Positions 1-11,559 of a DNA stretch of 64,000 nt are shown piece by piece; the first letter of the stretch is position 1, and every line of letters begins with the position of its first letter. The position numbers were made by a program, and so were the translations under genes. The notes under the pieces were generated by a model that was given only the letters and a program-made list of their open reading frames with translations, had not been told where the DNA came from and did no database searches. Origin of the DNA: Excoecaria cochinchinensis (taxonomy: Eukaryota; Streptophyta; Magnoliopsida; Malpighiales; Euphorbiaceae); assembly GCA_947683425.1 (NCBI GenBank), contig CANTUQ010000031.1, positions 10,290,501 through 10,354,500 on the forward strand, read 5' to 3'.

Positions 1-1267
1 TAACATTATAATTATCATTTAAATCATAAAAGAGTTCTGGAATAAAAAGACAGTCTAAGCTAGAGTCTTCTTCTGCCACTCCAGAGGTTGATGCCGTTGT
101 AGCTTGCTCATTGGCTTCTTGATCCAGCAGAGGCCCCTCAGGCATGTCGGAGGAAATCTTCAAATCCCCCATCTTCGGTTCTAATTCTGCTATCTTCTCT
201 TTCCCTTTCAACCTGGCAGCTATCATCTTCTCAGTAACAACCTCTTCAGGCTCGCATCTGTCCCAAGTGATACCCTGTGTCATGACCTCCTCATCCCAGA
301 AGTCTTCAGCAGTCTTGATAAACCCGACTCTCCAGTCAAATACATCATTAAAGATCTCAAATCCAGGGACAATCCTCCCCTTCACCCATTGCGGTTTATC
401 TTCACCAGTATATGCGCAAACTGAGGATGCTGGTACGAAGCTTTCTGAAATGTGAGGGATCTCGTCTGCCGCCTTCTTCTTACAGAAGCCGCCTCTGTAC
501 CCCAGACCTTTCCGGTTCTTCTGACCTCGAGTGGTGATCGCAGTTTGCAATCCTTGAGAGTTTCTGCCCAAACCAGTCCCATGGAGATAATGCATCTTCT
601 TCAACATATTAACCACAGCCGGGTTATCCACTGATCCGTGCTCTTCTCTTATCATGGACACGTGGAAGCCAATAAATGGCTGATTAGCTATTTCAAGCGC
701 TGAGACTTGGTTTTCCCTGGCTGCCTTGATAGTCACCACCTCACCTTCATATGGGAACTTTATCATTTGATGCAGCGTGGATGGCACTCCTCCTAATTTG
801 TGAAACCAGGGTCTCCCAAGCAGAGCTGAGAAGTTAGCAGGGATGGGCAGCACTACAAATTCCACCTCCACTTCAATGGGTCCTGTCTTGACCAAAGTCT
901 TAAAGGTTCCCGAGGCTTGCCTCCTCGAATTATCATAGGCTGTGATAGTCAGATCTGATCCACTGAGCATATCCTCGTTTAAACCAAAAGCCTGCAGAGC
1001 TATCAGGGGGCACACATTGATAGAAGACCCATCGTCTACCATAACGCAAGCAGTGTGCTTGTCGTTAATCTGCGCTTTGATGTACAGTGGTCTGTTATGA
1101 TTGCGGCCTTCGACCGGTAGGTCGGCATCAGAAAAGACCAATCTCTCCTCGGATCCTCCCTTAACTAAGCCCAAAAGCTCTGATGGGGAAATCGTGGTGG
1201 CGACCGTGGCCTCAACCAAAGCCTCTACTACCTTCTGCCTATGAGAGGGGGACTGTCTCAAAAGATC
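1..1267 (-). pseudogene. Tat-A protease region with G-patch-like motif (partial)
   Basis: This is the continuation of the Tat-A polyprotein in the same frame as gag, separated from it by a TAG at 1268-1270 where Tat-B has tryptophan. The aspartic protease active site (VDDGSSINV) lies near 1010-1045. A G-patch-like stretch (LKKMHYLHGTGLG, then GLGY) follows at about 490-625. The frame looks open from 1267 to the window edge on manual translation. In the family, protease releases Gag and Pol proteins inside the virus-like particle. The remaining pol domains are off the left end. Confidence 0.8.
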
Positions 1268-2971
1268 CTAGATGGATATTTGAGCCGCAGTTTTCTTCAA
1301 TTGCTTGACAATCTGATTCTCCTCTGGCTCTTTCTTTGTTGGCGTCTGCGCTGGCTCAGGTAGCCTTGTAATCTCGGGGACCACTCTTCCGCTCCTCGTT
1401 ACAGCCCCTATCTCTTCTTTATCTTCATCAGACCCCCACAAGTCAAGGTTCATCTCCCCCTCTTCCTCGGCTTCTCCGCCGCTCTCACTGCTAGACCAGC
1501 AATCAAGGGTCGCCACAACTGCTCTCTCCTCTCTATCTGCGGAACAAATAGCAGCAAAATTCTCGCTCCCATATAGATCTTGTAGCACATACCACTCTGG
1601 CAAGCTAGATCCGATCATAAACACGGGTGGTGGTACGGCATTATAACCGGGCTTCTTCTCAGTCTCCCTCTTCTCAAGGTCAGAAATCTGCTTGCTATCA
1701 ATCAAGTCTTGGATAGCATGCCGCAGCGCTTTGCACTTATCTGTGATATGGCCTGAGTGCTGGTGAAACGCACAGAATTCATTGTCTTTGTGCCCAGGCC
1801 TCCCCTGTGTCATAGTGGGTCTAGGAGCTAAGGGCTGGAACTTCCATTCCCTCATTAACCTTCTCAAGACCCAAGATAATGGTCTCCCCAAGTTCGAAAA
1901 CTTCCTCTAGGTAGTTACCTCAGTAGCAGACACCTCACCTGTTCTTCTAGTGCTACCACTGGGACCCGCCGGCCTACTGGTTCCTTGACCGGGGTTAGCC
2001 CTTTTGGCAAAATTATTATTGTTAGCTTTCTTAACCAAGAACTCTCCCTCTGCCTCGATGGCTATATCCTTGAGAGACTCCCAGTCCTTCAACCCCTTCA
2101 TCTTCAACCCATCTTTCAAGTACGGGCTTGCGTTCTTGATAAATAAACGAATCTGGTCCTGGGTGTCCGGCTTTCTCCGCATCTCCATCACTCGATTCTG
2201 CCATCGGGTGAGATAATCATGGAAGGATTCCCCAGCCTTCTGCTGGAGCAGTTCAAGATCTTTTAGAGTCACCTCCATTCTAGTGTTACAGTCATACTAT
2301 CTCAAAAACTCCTCTGTGAGCATATCCCAATCTTCTTTAGTGCGACGGTCGAGACCATGATACCAGTCGATGGCATGGGCGGCCAGACTCAGACAAAAGT
2401 ATTCTACTTTCTGCTTCTTGGTCAACGTGGTCCCTTTCATGATCAGAGAATACTGTTTCACATGAGCGGTTGGGTCAGAAGTTCCATCAAATTTCGGCAC
2501 GTCTGGCATCTTAAAGTTGTAAGGGATCGGGTCCTCTCCCTCCAATTCCATATCCTCTGGGTTCATCCCTTGACCCCTGCTCAATATACGGGCCATAGCT
2601 TCGAACATCTCTTCCATCTTCTTTAAAATGAAGTCATCAGTCTGAGGTGCCTTCCCCCTATCAGATGCAAGGCTCATCCTATCATCTTCGATATCGTCAT
2701 CAATTCTCAGCACAGGCCTTCTTTTCTGCTCTTCTGAGGCTACTGACCTTAACTCTACTGGCGGCGGCCTAACAGGCTCTTCTCTTCTTTCGGCCCTTTC
2801 TTCCTCTGGCTCATTCTGTCTCACAGGAGGAGGAGGATTCTGTGGAGCATTCTGCTGTGCCAGGGCGGTCAACATATTCATCATTCTGCCCTCGAATTCC
2901 TCAAATCGCTGGCCGACTTCTTTCGCGATTATGGCCCTGGTGGTGTCATCCCCTCTAGGCGAGTTTGCCAT
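1268..2971 (-). pseudogene. gag: Tat-A gag, interrupted by in-frame stops
   Basis: The capsid/nucleocapsid precursor starts at 2971 (MANSPRGDDTTR). The retrotransposon-gag core (YFCLSLAAHAIDWYHGL, then QKAGESFHDYLTRWQNR) covers roughly 2450-2150. A zinc-knuckle-like motif, CAFHQHSGHITDKC, lies near 1730-1775 and keeps the first cysteine that Tat-B lacks. TAG stops at 2297-2299 and 1907-1909 stand where Tat-B has glutamine (CAG); a third TAG at 1268-1270 replaces tryptophan. All segments share one frame with no frameshift, so the gene died by point mutation. It would form the particle shell that packages element RNA. Confidence 0.87.
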
Positions 2972-3889
2972 CTGAGATACAGTACTGCTGAGTCCTGGTA
3001 AAATTTCTGGTAGACCCTCTCTATCTGACAGCTCAGATGCGGGAACTTGGATCAGTCGTCCGGCTGGTGATCTAGTCCACCTGGGCAGATCTATGATGGC
3101 TACAGGGACAAGACGTTAGATATGATGCATGAAATGCAGGTGTGATGCATGGTCGTGATATGCAGCATTCACAGAGCACAAGCAAGCAAGTAGGTCCTTC
3201 CACCCTTATTTCTCCCACACACGTGGTCGTGCAGTCTCTTTCCTAGGTGGGATTAGCCCAAGGGTCAACGAGGGACCCAATGGACACGCATGGTGCACGG
3301 CGAAAAACCGGCAGCATGACAATCCTATGCTAATGTACAAGCAGATGGATAATGATCGTCACGTATTTGAACGTTCCATAAATTTTGACATGGCCCTACC
3401 GGGGCATGATAGCCTTTGGCTAGGTTACCAAGTGAGACGTTTGGACTCACCCAATACATGAGGATCCATACAGCAAGCATGGAATTAGGGTTCATTTCAC
3501 CTGTGGAAAGTAGCTACAGCCATTGCATGAGCTTTGGACAAGGGAGATGTTTCTTCAAGGCTACCCAAGCATGATCCCTCCCGACAGGTCTAGCTCATCA
3601 CAAGCATAGCGACCGATCGGGTCATCATTTTGATATACCATTGAGGTACGTGGCTTGAGCTGGTGATTATCCTTAACACTTCCCCAAATTGAGTGAAAAT
3701 GGGGTCGTGCTTCAGGAATGCACCGGGGCTAAAAGAGGGACCAAACTAGCATATTCTAAGGCTCTAATGGGATGCTAATGCAAATTTGAGAGAGAGCAAA
3801 TTTATGAATTAAATTTTAATCATAAATGTTAAACGAGGTATTTTGAAATTGAAATCTCGAACCATAAACGTCCCTAGTGGAGTCGCCAC
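2972..3889 (-). other. Tat-A untranslated leader between PBS and gag
   Basis: No ORF is supported. The region aligns by eye with the leaders of Tat-B (60916-61762) and Tat-C (30573-31650, opposite strand). Shared blocks include one around the sequence CTTAACACTTCCCC and one around ACACACGTGGT. Conservation between PBS and gag suggests an RNA packaging or translation signal (inference). Confidence 0.7.
3872..3888 (-). other. Tat-A primer-binding site
   Basis: On the minus strand it reads TGGCGACTCCACTAGGG, one base inside the LTR end. The same site occurs in Tat-B and Tat-C with GGGG at the end. The TGG start pairs with the CCA tail of a tRNA; I did not identify which tRNA. Confidence 0.8.
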
Positions 3890-4879
3890 TGTGACGCGCG
3901 CTGGATCCCCGCAGCCGCCCATGGGACCGTCTGCTCGAGGGCGAGCGGGGCATTTGTGGGTCCGTTGACAGCTTGCAATAAATTGCAAGTGCGTCTATGT
4001 TGGGCAACAAGGAGGTTTCATGGAGTCGCCACCCAATAGAACATTGGGAAAGTTACTCTCGCCTCGGAGAGCCTAAGACTGCGCTTGGTATCCATTTTAG
4101 GCCAGCCAGAGGGGTCTTGGAAGGTAAACCCCTCGCCCTAAGGAGCCTAGGATTAGCGCTAAAGTCTCGTGGCACAAAAAGGTGTCTTGGAGGGTAGACC
4201 TCTAGCCTTTTTGAGCCCAAAGACCAGAGCTGTGTCCGGGATTTCTCATCTATTTCTACCTCGATTATTTTATGATCAAATTTTAATTATCATTGATTCG
4301 CTCGCTCTCTACACGATACAATTAATTGAAGGCGCATTTATTCACATTTGGAAAGCCATAAATGGGCAAATAAATATCAAAAGCGGAAAATTACAATAAT
4401 ACAAGGAGCGGAATACAACTCCCTTTATAAATGTACGATACATACACGAATCAGGGCATTGTTTATTTTGAGTACTTTGGTCCTCGCATGCATCATTATA
4501 AAAAATTGGATGTTTTTGTTTTGTGATGATTTTTATTTGATAAAAATAGGGCATTGGACCATTGCTTTTGTGTAAACCTCATTTTATTGAATATAAAACA
4601 TTGAGTCATTTTTATACATTAACGAGATATGAAAAGAGTATACACATATACATAAAATAATCAAATGAATAACAAATGAAGGAAATAATCAAAAGGATTA
4701 GGAAACTAAACCGGACGAAATCCTCCGAAAACTGGTAGATAGCCCCTCAAGCTCGGGATAGTCCAAGAGAACCAATATACACTCATAGAAAATTAAAAGA
4801 TGTTAATATACATAAAATCAACATGACTGAAGCCAAAAGGACTTGAAAAGGATGGAAAATAATTTAAAAAGGGGTAGAG

Positions 4880-5035
4880 ACAGAACCCACCGACGGCCTT
4901 TCTTAGGTGACCGACGGGCGTCAGTAGAGATAATCGACATGTCCGTCTGTCACTCAAAAATGGGGCGTCTGTAGGTGAGGTGACCGACGGGCATCGGTGA
5001 TGGAGATGACCCGTCGGTCACCACTGCCTCCGAAA
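4880..5035 (-). repeat. GACGGGC palindrome cluster downstream in the Tat-A LTR
   Basis: Several copies of CCGACGGGC and its complement occur here (for example around 4892, 4910, 4985 and 5020), with the same vocabulary as the cassette upstream of the Tat-A TATA box. They could fold into hairpins in the transcript leader. Function unknown. Confidence 0.6.
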
Positions 5036-5506
5036 AACAGAAGAAAGGAAAACTCCTTTTAAAGCCAAAAAAGAGGTTTTATCATAGAATCATATAAAGA
5101 GGGTCAAAATAAAGAAATATAATGACAAAATTGAAAGAATCAACAAATAAAGAATAAATATGAAATGATATGAAGAAGGAATCCGGAATATTTACCCTCA
5201 GATAATCGATTCGGGTGAGATTCTTGTGTTGATTAGAGCTCCGCATGTTCCACGAGATGCAAGATGAAGGATCAAAGAAAGGAAAATGAATTATTTCCTC
5301 CTCAACCCCTCAAAAGATTGTCTTTGGAATCAAAATCTAAGGAAAACTAATTAGTTTTTAGTCCCTTTTGATGGATTTGATCCTCTTTTGAAAGAGATTT
5401 CTTGATGAAATGTGTTTGCTGGAAGAGAGAGAAAATATGCTTGAATTTGGGCAGAGTTTTCCCTCTTCAAAATTTTTGGAACCCTTTTTCTAGTGAAAAT
5501 TCGGAG

Positions 5507-5760
5507 CTTTTATAAGCCAGACACGACCGACGGGAGTTGGTGTATGGAGGCGTGCGTCGGAAGAATCCTTCTGACACAAGGATTCGTCCGACGGCCCTGC
5601 CACATCCACCGACGGGCGTCGAAAAGGTTGCGTGCTCCGGGAAACCAGGCGGCGTTCTGACAGGGGCGGTGATTTTTTGACGGGCGTCGAAAAATACCAC
5701 AAGCCGTCAGTGACCCTAAGCGACGGGCTGGCCTCACAGACGGGCTGGCCGTCTGTGGAG
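5507..5760 (-). promoter_or_regulatory. Tat-A LTR promoter: palindromic cassette plus TATA box
   Basis: TTATAAAAG sits at 5507-5515 (minus strand). Immediately upstream, 5520-5760 holds repeated GACGGGC/GCCCGTC words able to pair with each other. The same order, cassette then TATA, is found in the aORF promoters at 43931-44000 and 49980-50050. TATA in an LTR marks transcription initiation; regulation by the cassette is inference. Confidence 0.6.
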
Positions 5761-5947
5761 GAAGAAAAGGCTTTTGACTCGAAAATCCCCTGTTTTCTCC
5801 CCCTCTGCCTATGAAAGGTAAAAAGACTCACTTCTCGTGGAATGCAGGACTAAAACCTCCAAATCCGAACCGTTTATACAGGCTCGGATACTTATTTCAT
5901 CACAAGGTAACCTCTGATCCGGACCGCTCCGGGACCCGGTGCTTACA

Positions 5948-5992
5948 CTTAGACCCAGAAACATCCAAACCAAAAGCTCTGATACCACCAAA
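5948..5992 (-). other. Remnant Tekay leader with primer site, left of an LTR
   Basis: These 45 bases match the leader next to the right Tekay-1 LTR (12702-12746), including the primer site TGGTATCAGAGC (minus strand, 5976-5987), which fits the 3' end of initiator Met-tRNA. So the LTR at 5993-8065 was also the 5' LTR of a further copy to the left, which Tat-A later interrupted. Confidence 0.85.
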
Positions 5993-8065
5993 TGTCACAC
6001 CCTAACCTATACCATGGAGGCTTCTACCCCGGTAGAGGGAGAAGAGTCCCGATAGATAGGAGTGTCACATTACACATACCAAAACATTCTATCACAGCAA
6101 GTAAACAGATATTACTGAGATAATATAAAGCTTATAAAAGGGAAGCATAGCGGTACTGAACAGGATAAATTCTTTTCTTTCTATTATATATTCATAAACA
6201 AAGTCTGTACATATTACAAAAGATTTCATATATACAAAGGCCCAAAGTATACTGTTTCAAAGGGCACACAAAATATTACATCTTATACAAAAGACAAGAA
6301 AGCCTATACTATAAAACTCTGATCCCTAGTTGTGATGGCCATCCCGATGCGGCACGCCTTGACTGTGTATACCAAAATCTTCCACACCTGCACGGATAAA
6401 AAACCCGTGCTAAGCGAAATCGCTTAGTGGGAAAAAACACAAAATGCAATACCGCCACTCACATTGGCTTTAACAAACAATCACAAACGAATGGCACAGT
6501 TACTTGATAAAATGTCATGGATCGAGCTAATGCGTAGTAGCACTGTAATTATATTATTCTCAATAAGCAATAATTCAGAACTTATGCATAACATCCAATG
6601 ACACTTTTGCACCTGCTATATCAAGATAGTGGATAACGAGTACACATAGATACCCGGAGGTACCATAAATATTCTCATAACACTTAGATACCTGAGGGTA
6701 TCAAAACAATCTTTTTATTCTTGTTCCAAAATATTTTCACATAGAATCTTAGGTAAGATTCAACAGAAAGATCATGAAGATCCATTCGGGGGACCTGATC
6801 AGGGTCCAAATCGTACACATGGCTGCAGCTACACATAACTCTATTAGGCATGCCTAACTATCGACTTATTCGACTCTAGCAGGTCATTCATAAACCATTC
6901 AATCTATATTTCATAGTACCACATACAATTCATCTAAAGGATCATGATATCACTTATATAAAAGCACATAAAAGTATGACATGTATCATACAATAGCATA
7001 AGTTCATTCAGAAGAGATACGAAATTCATTTAAGTTAAAACTGAGCAAAAATTCCAGAAAATGGGTGGTGACTAACAAGGTTGGCTGGTCACGAGTCATC
7101 ACGGATGTCACCACTCGTGACAAGCCTCCTCTATCATGAGTCCTCACGGTCGTCACCACTCGTGACAGACCTCTCTTGGCTAGTCACGAGTCGTCACGAA
7201 TGTCACCACTCCTGACAAGCCTCCTCTGTCACGAGTCGTCACGGTCGTCACCACTCGTGACAGACCTCTCTTGGCTAGTCACGAGTCATCACGGATGTCA
7301 CCACTCGTGATAAGCCTCCTCTGTCAGGAGTCGTCATAGTCGTCACCACTCGTGACAGATTTCACTTCTCTTGGCTGATTACGTCACTAACACACACTGG
7401 GAATGGGAAATTCACCAGGATTAACTCCAAAAAGGCTCAAAACAATTCAAATCTCATCTTACCTTCCAATAAATCTTCCATACATCATAAATGACATAAA
7501 AATAACTTAATTCCACAATCAACACCACCAAAATCATGCATAAACACATCCAAGTCCCTCAAGAACACAAACCCTAAAATTTTCATTAAGTTCAAATTCA
7601 TACACTCAAGGCTAAGAATAAAGAGCAAAAATAGGTAAAGAAGAAAAAGAAAAGAAGAAGAAGAGAAAGAAGAGATGAATGGCGTGAGGAGGAAGAGGAG
7701 AACGGGAAGAGGAAGAGAAGCAAAATGGTTTACAGCTGTCCTCTCTCTCATCACCCACTAAATTCAACCCCATCCACTTGCCGAGTGTCACTCTCTTATA
7801 GGAAATGATCCCACTAGCATACCCTACTCCCATACTCTCACTCACACACAAATAACATCACTTATTCGCATCCTTCTTCCCTATCCTATGCACACACGCT
7901 AACAAACCCCTCTCCACACATAACATTTACATAAACACATACACTTAAATAAATTAATATGCATGCAACATCAAAATGCACACAAGTACGCACACACATA
8001 GATACAGATAGGCACATTCAGAGTCAGACAGGCTCAGACAACCAGGGCGGTTTTGGGGTGTTACA
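5993..8065 (-). repeat. Tekay-1 left LTR (2,073 bp)
   Basis: The ends on the plus strand are TGTCACACCC (5993) and GGGGTGTTACA (8065). It is the 3' LTR of Tekay-1 and the 5' LTR of the copy represented by 5948-5992. It carries the shared Tekay elements: twin stem-loops at 6390-6427, TTAGGCATGCCTAA at 6844-6857, and the variable hairpin cassette at 7075-7365. Confidence 0.9.
7075..7365 (-). repeat. Hairpin cassette in Tekay-1 left LTR
   Basis: About three tandem units of roughly 93 bp are built from TCACGAGTCGTCACGG and CACTCGTGAC words. Each unit can form strong stem-loops. The right LTR has the same array at 13836-14115. Other LTRs in the window have a different palindromic sequence in the corresponding place. 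Confidence 0.8.
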
Positions 8066-8080
8066 ATACTCCCCCACTTA
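8066..8080 (-). other. Tekay-1 polypurine tract
   Basis: On the minus strand AAGTGGGGGAGTAT lies directly before the 3' LTR. This is the expected plus-strand DNA priming site. Confidence 0.8.
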
Positions 8081-8084
8081 ACAG

Positions 8085-9603
8085 AATTTCATCCTCAAAA
8101 TTCTTACCTGCTCCAAATAACTGATGATACTATAATCTCATAGCTTCTTCCGGTTCCCACGTAGCTTCCTCAACACCGTGATACTGCCATAGGACCTTAA
8201 CCAATGGTATCTGCTTATTCCGAAGTTGTCTGATTTCTCTATCCACGATCCTTTTTGGCTCTTCATCATACGAAAGATCTGACTGAACCCGGATATCTTG
8301 CACTGATAATACATGAGAAGGGTCTGATCAATATCGACGAAGCATTGACACAAGAAAGACATTATGCAGTCCGGATAACTCCATGGGTAAAGCTAACCGA
8401 TACGCTACTGGACCCACTTTTCCTTAAATCTCATATGGCCCAATAAAGAGCGGGCTTAGCTTGCCTTTCTTTCCAAAACGAAGAACTTTTCGCCACGGTG
8501 ACACTTTCAAGAAAACCTTATCCCCCACTTCATACTGGATATCTCTGCGCTTCAGATTGGCATAAGAGCACTGTCTATCTTTAGCTGCTTTTAGATTCTG
8601 CCGAACAATCCTTACCTTCTCTTCAGTATCTCTCACTATATTCGGACCTATCAAAGCCTTTTCTGACAATTCAGTCCAGCAAACTGGTGTCCTGCACTTC
8701 TGCCCATACAATACCTCGTAAGGAGCCATAACTATTATTATAAGCAAACTCTATCAAAGATACATATTGATCCCAACTTCCCGAGAACTCTAAAACACAA
8801 CCTCGAAACATGTCTTCTAACACCTGGATAACTCTTTCTGACTGCCCATCGGTCTGTGGATGGAATACAGTACTAAAGTTTAACCGAGTCCCTAAAGCTG
8901 CTTGAAGTTCCTTCCAAAACTTGGACGTAAAACTGGGATCTCGATCGGATACAATGGATAGCGGAATCCCATGAAGTCTAACTATTTCATTCACATAAAG
9001 CTACGCCAACTTGTCCATGGAGTAGTCCAACCGAACTGGAAAAAAGTGTGCTGACTTGGATAACCGATCCACTATAACCCACACAGAATCATGCTTACGC
9101 TGTGTCATTGGCAAACTAGACACAAAATCCATCGTGATATCATCCCATTTCCACTGAGGAATGGGTAAAGGATGAAGTAATCCCGATGGTACTTGATGCT
9201 CCGTTTTCACTTGCTGACATGTAAGACACTTTGAAACAAACTCCGTTATACTTCTTTTCATGCTTGGCCAATAAAACTGTTTCAGATCCTTGTACATCTT
9301 GTAACCTCCTGGATGCATGGTGAAAACCGATGAGTGAGCCTCTTGCAATAGCTTTTTCCTTAACTCGCCCACATCGGGTACACACAAACGGTCTCCATGC
9401 CTAAGCACTCCATCACTATCAACCTGATACTCGGACTGCTTACCATCTTTCACCGCTTGACATACCCGCTGCAACACATGATCATCTAACTGTGCTTTCA
9501 CAATCTCCTGCCTCAGACTTGGCTTAGCTTTAAGCCGAGCAACTAAAGCACCTTCAGAATCAAACCTCCATCTACCTCGATTAAGAAGCAATGCAGACAT
9601 AGA
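8085..9603 (-). pseudogene. Tekay-1 integrase with chromodomain, broken
   Basis: Integrase inserts element DNA into chromosomes. The HHCC zinc finger (HSSVFTMHPGGYKMY, then CLTCQQ) lies near 9330-9200. The catalytic core has WDDITMDFVSSLP, SDRDPSFTSKFW and HPQTDGQSERV. Near 8250-8110 the minus strand encodes a chromodomain-like tail (RNKQIPLVKVLW, GVEEATWEPEE), which in chromoviruses targets marked chromatin. A stop near 9000, a frame change near 8710 and a TAG inside the chromodomain break it. Confidence 0.85.
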
Positions 9604-11559
9604 TTTCCTACTGAGGGCATCTGCCACCACATTAGCCTTGCCCGGATGGTAGTCGATGATGCAATCATAGTCTTTAAACAGCTCTAACCATCTTTGTTGT
9701 TTCAAATTCAGCTCTTTTTGTGTCAACAAATACTTAAGACTCTTGTGGTCGGTAAAACTCAGGCATGTTTCTCCATACAAATAATGCCGCCACACCTTAA
9801 GCGCAAACACTACTGCTACTAATTCCAAATCATGAGTCGGGTAGTTCTGCTCATGAGGCTTCAACTGTCTCGACGCATATGCCACAACTCTACCCTCTTG
9901 CATCAAAACACAACCCAAAGCAATCCCAGAAGCATCACTGTACATGATATATTCCTTACCCGAAATCGACTGTGTAAGCACAGGAGCTTTAACTAACATC
10001 TCTTTCTACTGATCAAAACTGGCTTGACACTTTTCAGACCACACAAACTTAACTTCCTTACGAAGTAGCCTAGCCAAAGGAGAGGCTAACACTGAAAATC
10101 CGTTAACAAAGCGTCGATAATAACCTGCCAAACCAAGAAAACTTCTAACCTCTGGTACATTCTTCGGAGGCATCCAATTAACAATTGCTTCAATCTTACT
10201 CGGATCCACTCGAATACCATCTTCTGAAACTACGTGTCCAAGAAAAGCCACTTCCTTTAACCAAAACTCACACTTGCTGAGTTTAGCATAAAGCTGATGA
10301 TCTCTTAGTATCTGCAATACTAACCGAAGATGCTCCTCATGTTCCTTTCTATCTCTTGAGTATACTAGAATATCATCGATGAACACCACAACAAACTTGT
10401 CCAAATACGGTCGAAAAACTCTGTTCATCAAATCCATAAAGGCTGCAGGCGCGTTGGTCAATCCAAAAGGCATCACTAGAAATTCATAATGACCATAACG
10501 CGTCCGGAAAGTCGTCTTCGCTACGTCTGCCTCTTTTACCCTCAACTGATAATAACCCGATCTCAATCTATCTTGGAGAACACACCAGCTCCTCGCAACT
10601 GATCAAAGAGATCCTCAATTCTCGGTAGGGGATACTTATTCTTTACAGTCACCTTATTAATCTGTCTATAATCAATACACATCCGTAACGTTCCATCTTT
10701 TTTCTTGACAAACAACACTGGAGCACCCCATGGTGATACACTAGGCCGAATAAACCCTTTATCCAACAATTCCTGCAACTGACTTTTTAACTCTTTTAAT
10801 TCCACCGGAGCCATTCGGTAAGGAGCCTTAGAAACTGGAGCTGTCCCTGGCACAATCTCTACTGACAGTTCAACCTCTCTTTCAGGAGGTAATCCAGGTA
10901 ATTCTTCCAAAAAAACATCCACAAAATCTCTGACCACAGGAATGTCCTGAATTTTCACTTGTCCTCTCCGAGAATCTAACACCAATGCCAAAAACGCTTC
11001 ACACCCCTTTCTAATGAACCTTCTCGCTTTCATTGCCGAAATCACATTATGTAAAGAACTGCTCCCAATACCCTTCACAATCAGAGGCAACTGATCCCTA
11101 CTATTCAGTACCATCACCTTTCTATGGCAGTCCACTACTGCCCGGTGCTTATCTAACTAATCCATACCCACGATGATATCAAACTCATGGAACGGCAAAC
11201 AGATCAAATCCACAGCAAACTCTATACCCTGAATCTTTAAGGGACACGCTCGACACACCCGATCTACCATAACACTTTGTCCCAACGGGCTAGATACACA
11301 AATCTCATACCCCAACTTGTCCGCATTTCCCAAACTATCCCATATCTTACCAGAACATAAATAAGAATGGGCGGAACTCGGGTCAATCAAAACATAAACT
11401 TCAGAATCAAGCAAAGAGAACTTACCGGCAATCACTTCTGGGGCATTCTGATCCTGTCGAGCCTTCATAGCATAAGCCCTACCAGTCGTCGGCACAGGAC
11501 GGTCCACTGTTTCAGAGCATTCTCTCTCACGAGGCCGTCCACCACGACCCCTTCCTCTA
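9604..11559 (-). pseudogene. Tekay-1 protease, reverse transcriptase and RNase H, broken
   Basis: The protease active site reads IDPSSAHSYLC near 11384; the usual glycine after the catalytic D-x is serine, so it is probably dead. Reverse transcriptase follows with KKKDGTLRMCIDYRQINK, YPLPRIEDLFDQL and the catalytic FIDD. RNase H has YSDASG, HDLELVAV, FTDHKSLKY and ADALSRK, ending near 9604. TAG stops occur near 11157 (tryptophan in relatives) and 10003, and there is a frame change near 10565. Together these would copy element RNA into DNA in the particle. Confidence 0.88.

Larger units (their letters stand above)
1..5947 (-). mobile_element. Tat-A: 5' half of a Tat-lineage Ty3/gypsy element
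   Basis: The element reads on the minus strand: 5' LTR (3890-5947), primer site, ~900 bp leader, gag (2971 to 1268) and the protease region (1267 to the window edge). Reverse transcriptase, integrase and the 3' LTR lie beyond the left end. Lineage comes from close protein similarity to the fuller Tat-B copy at 50364-64000 and from the same primer site. Its right flank (5948-5992) is the primer-site leader of a Tekay copy, so Tat-A inserted there. The TSD cannot be tested because the other flank is outside the window. Confidence 0.88.
3890..5947 (-). repeat. Tat-A 5' LTR (2,058 bp)
   Basis: On the minus strand the LTR runs from TGTAAGCACCGGGTCC (5947) to GCGCGTCACA (3890), matching the TG...CA ends of the Tat-B LTRs. 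A TATA box at 5507-5515 puts the promoter about 430 bp into the LTR. The internal sequence differs strongly from the Tat-B LTR, so this is a different Tat family. Confidence 0.87.

Noticed and set aside
5490..5831. Several overlapping short frames near the Tat-A promoter
   Set aside because: They lie in the hairpin cassette of the LTR, have no conserved counterpart, and overlap one another in different frames.
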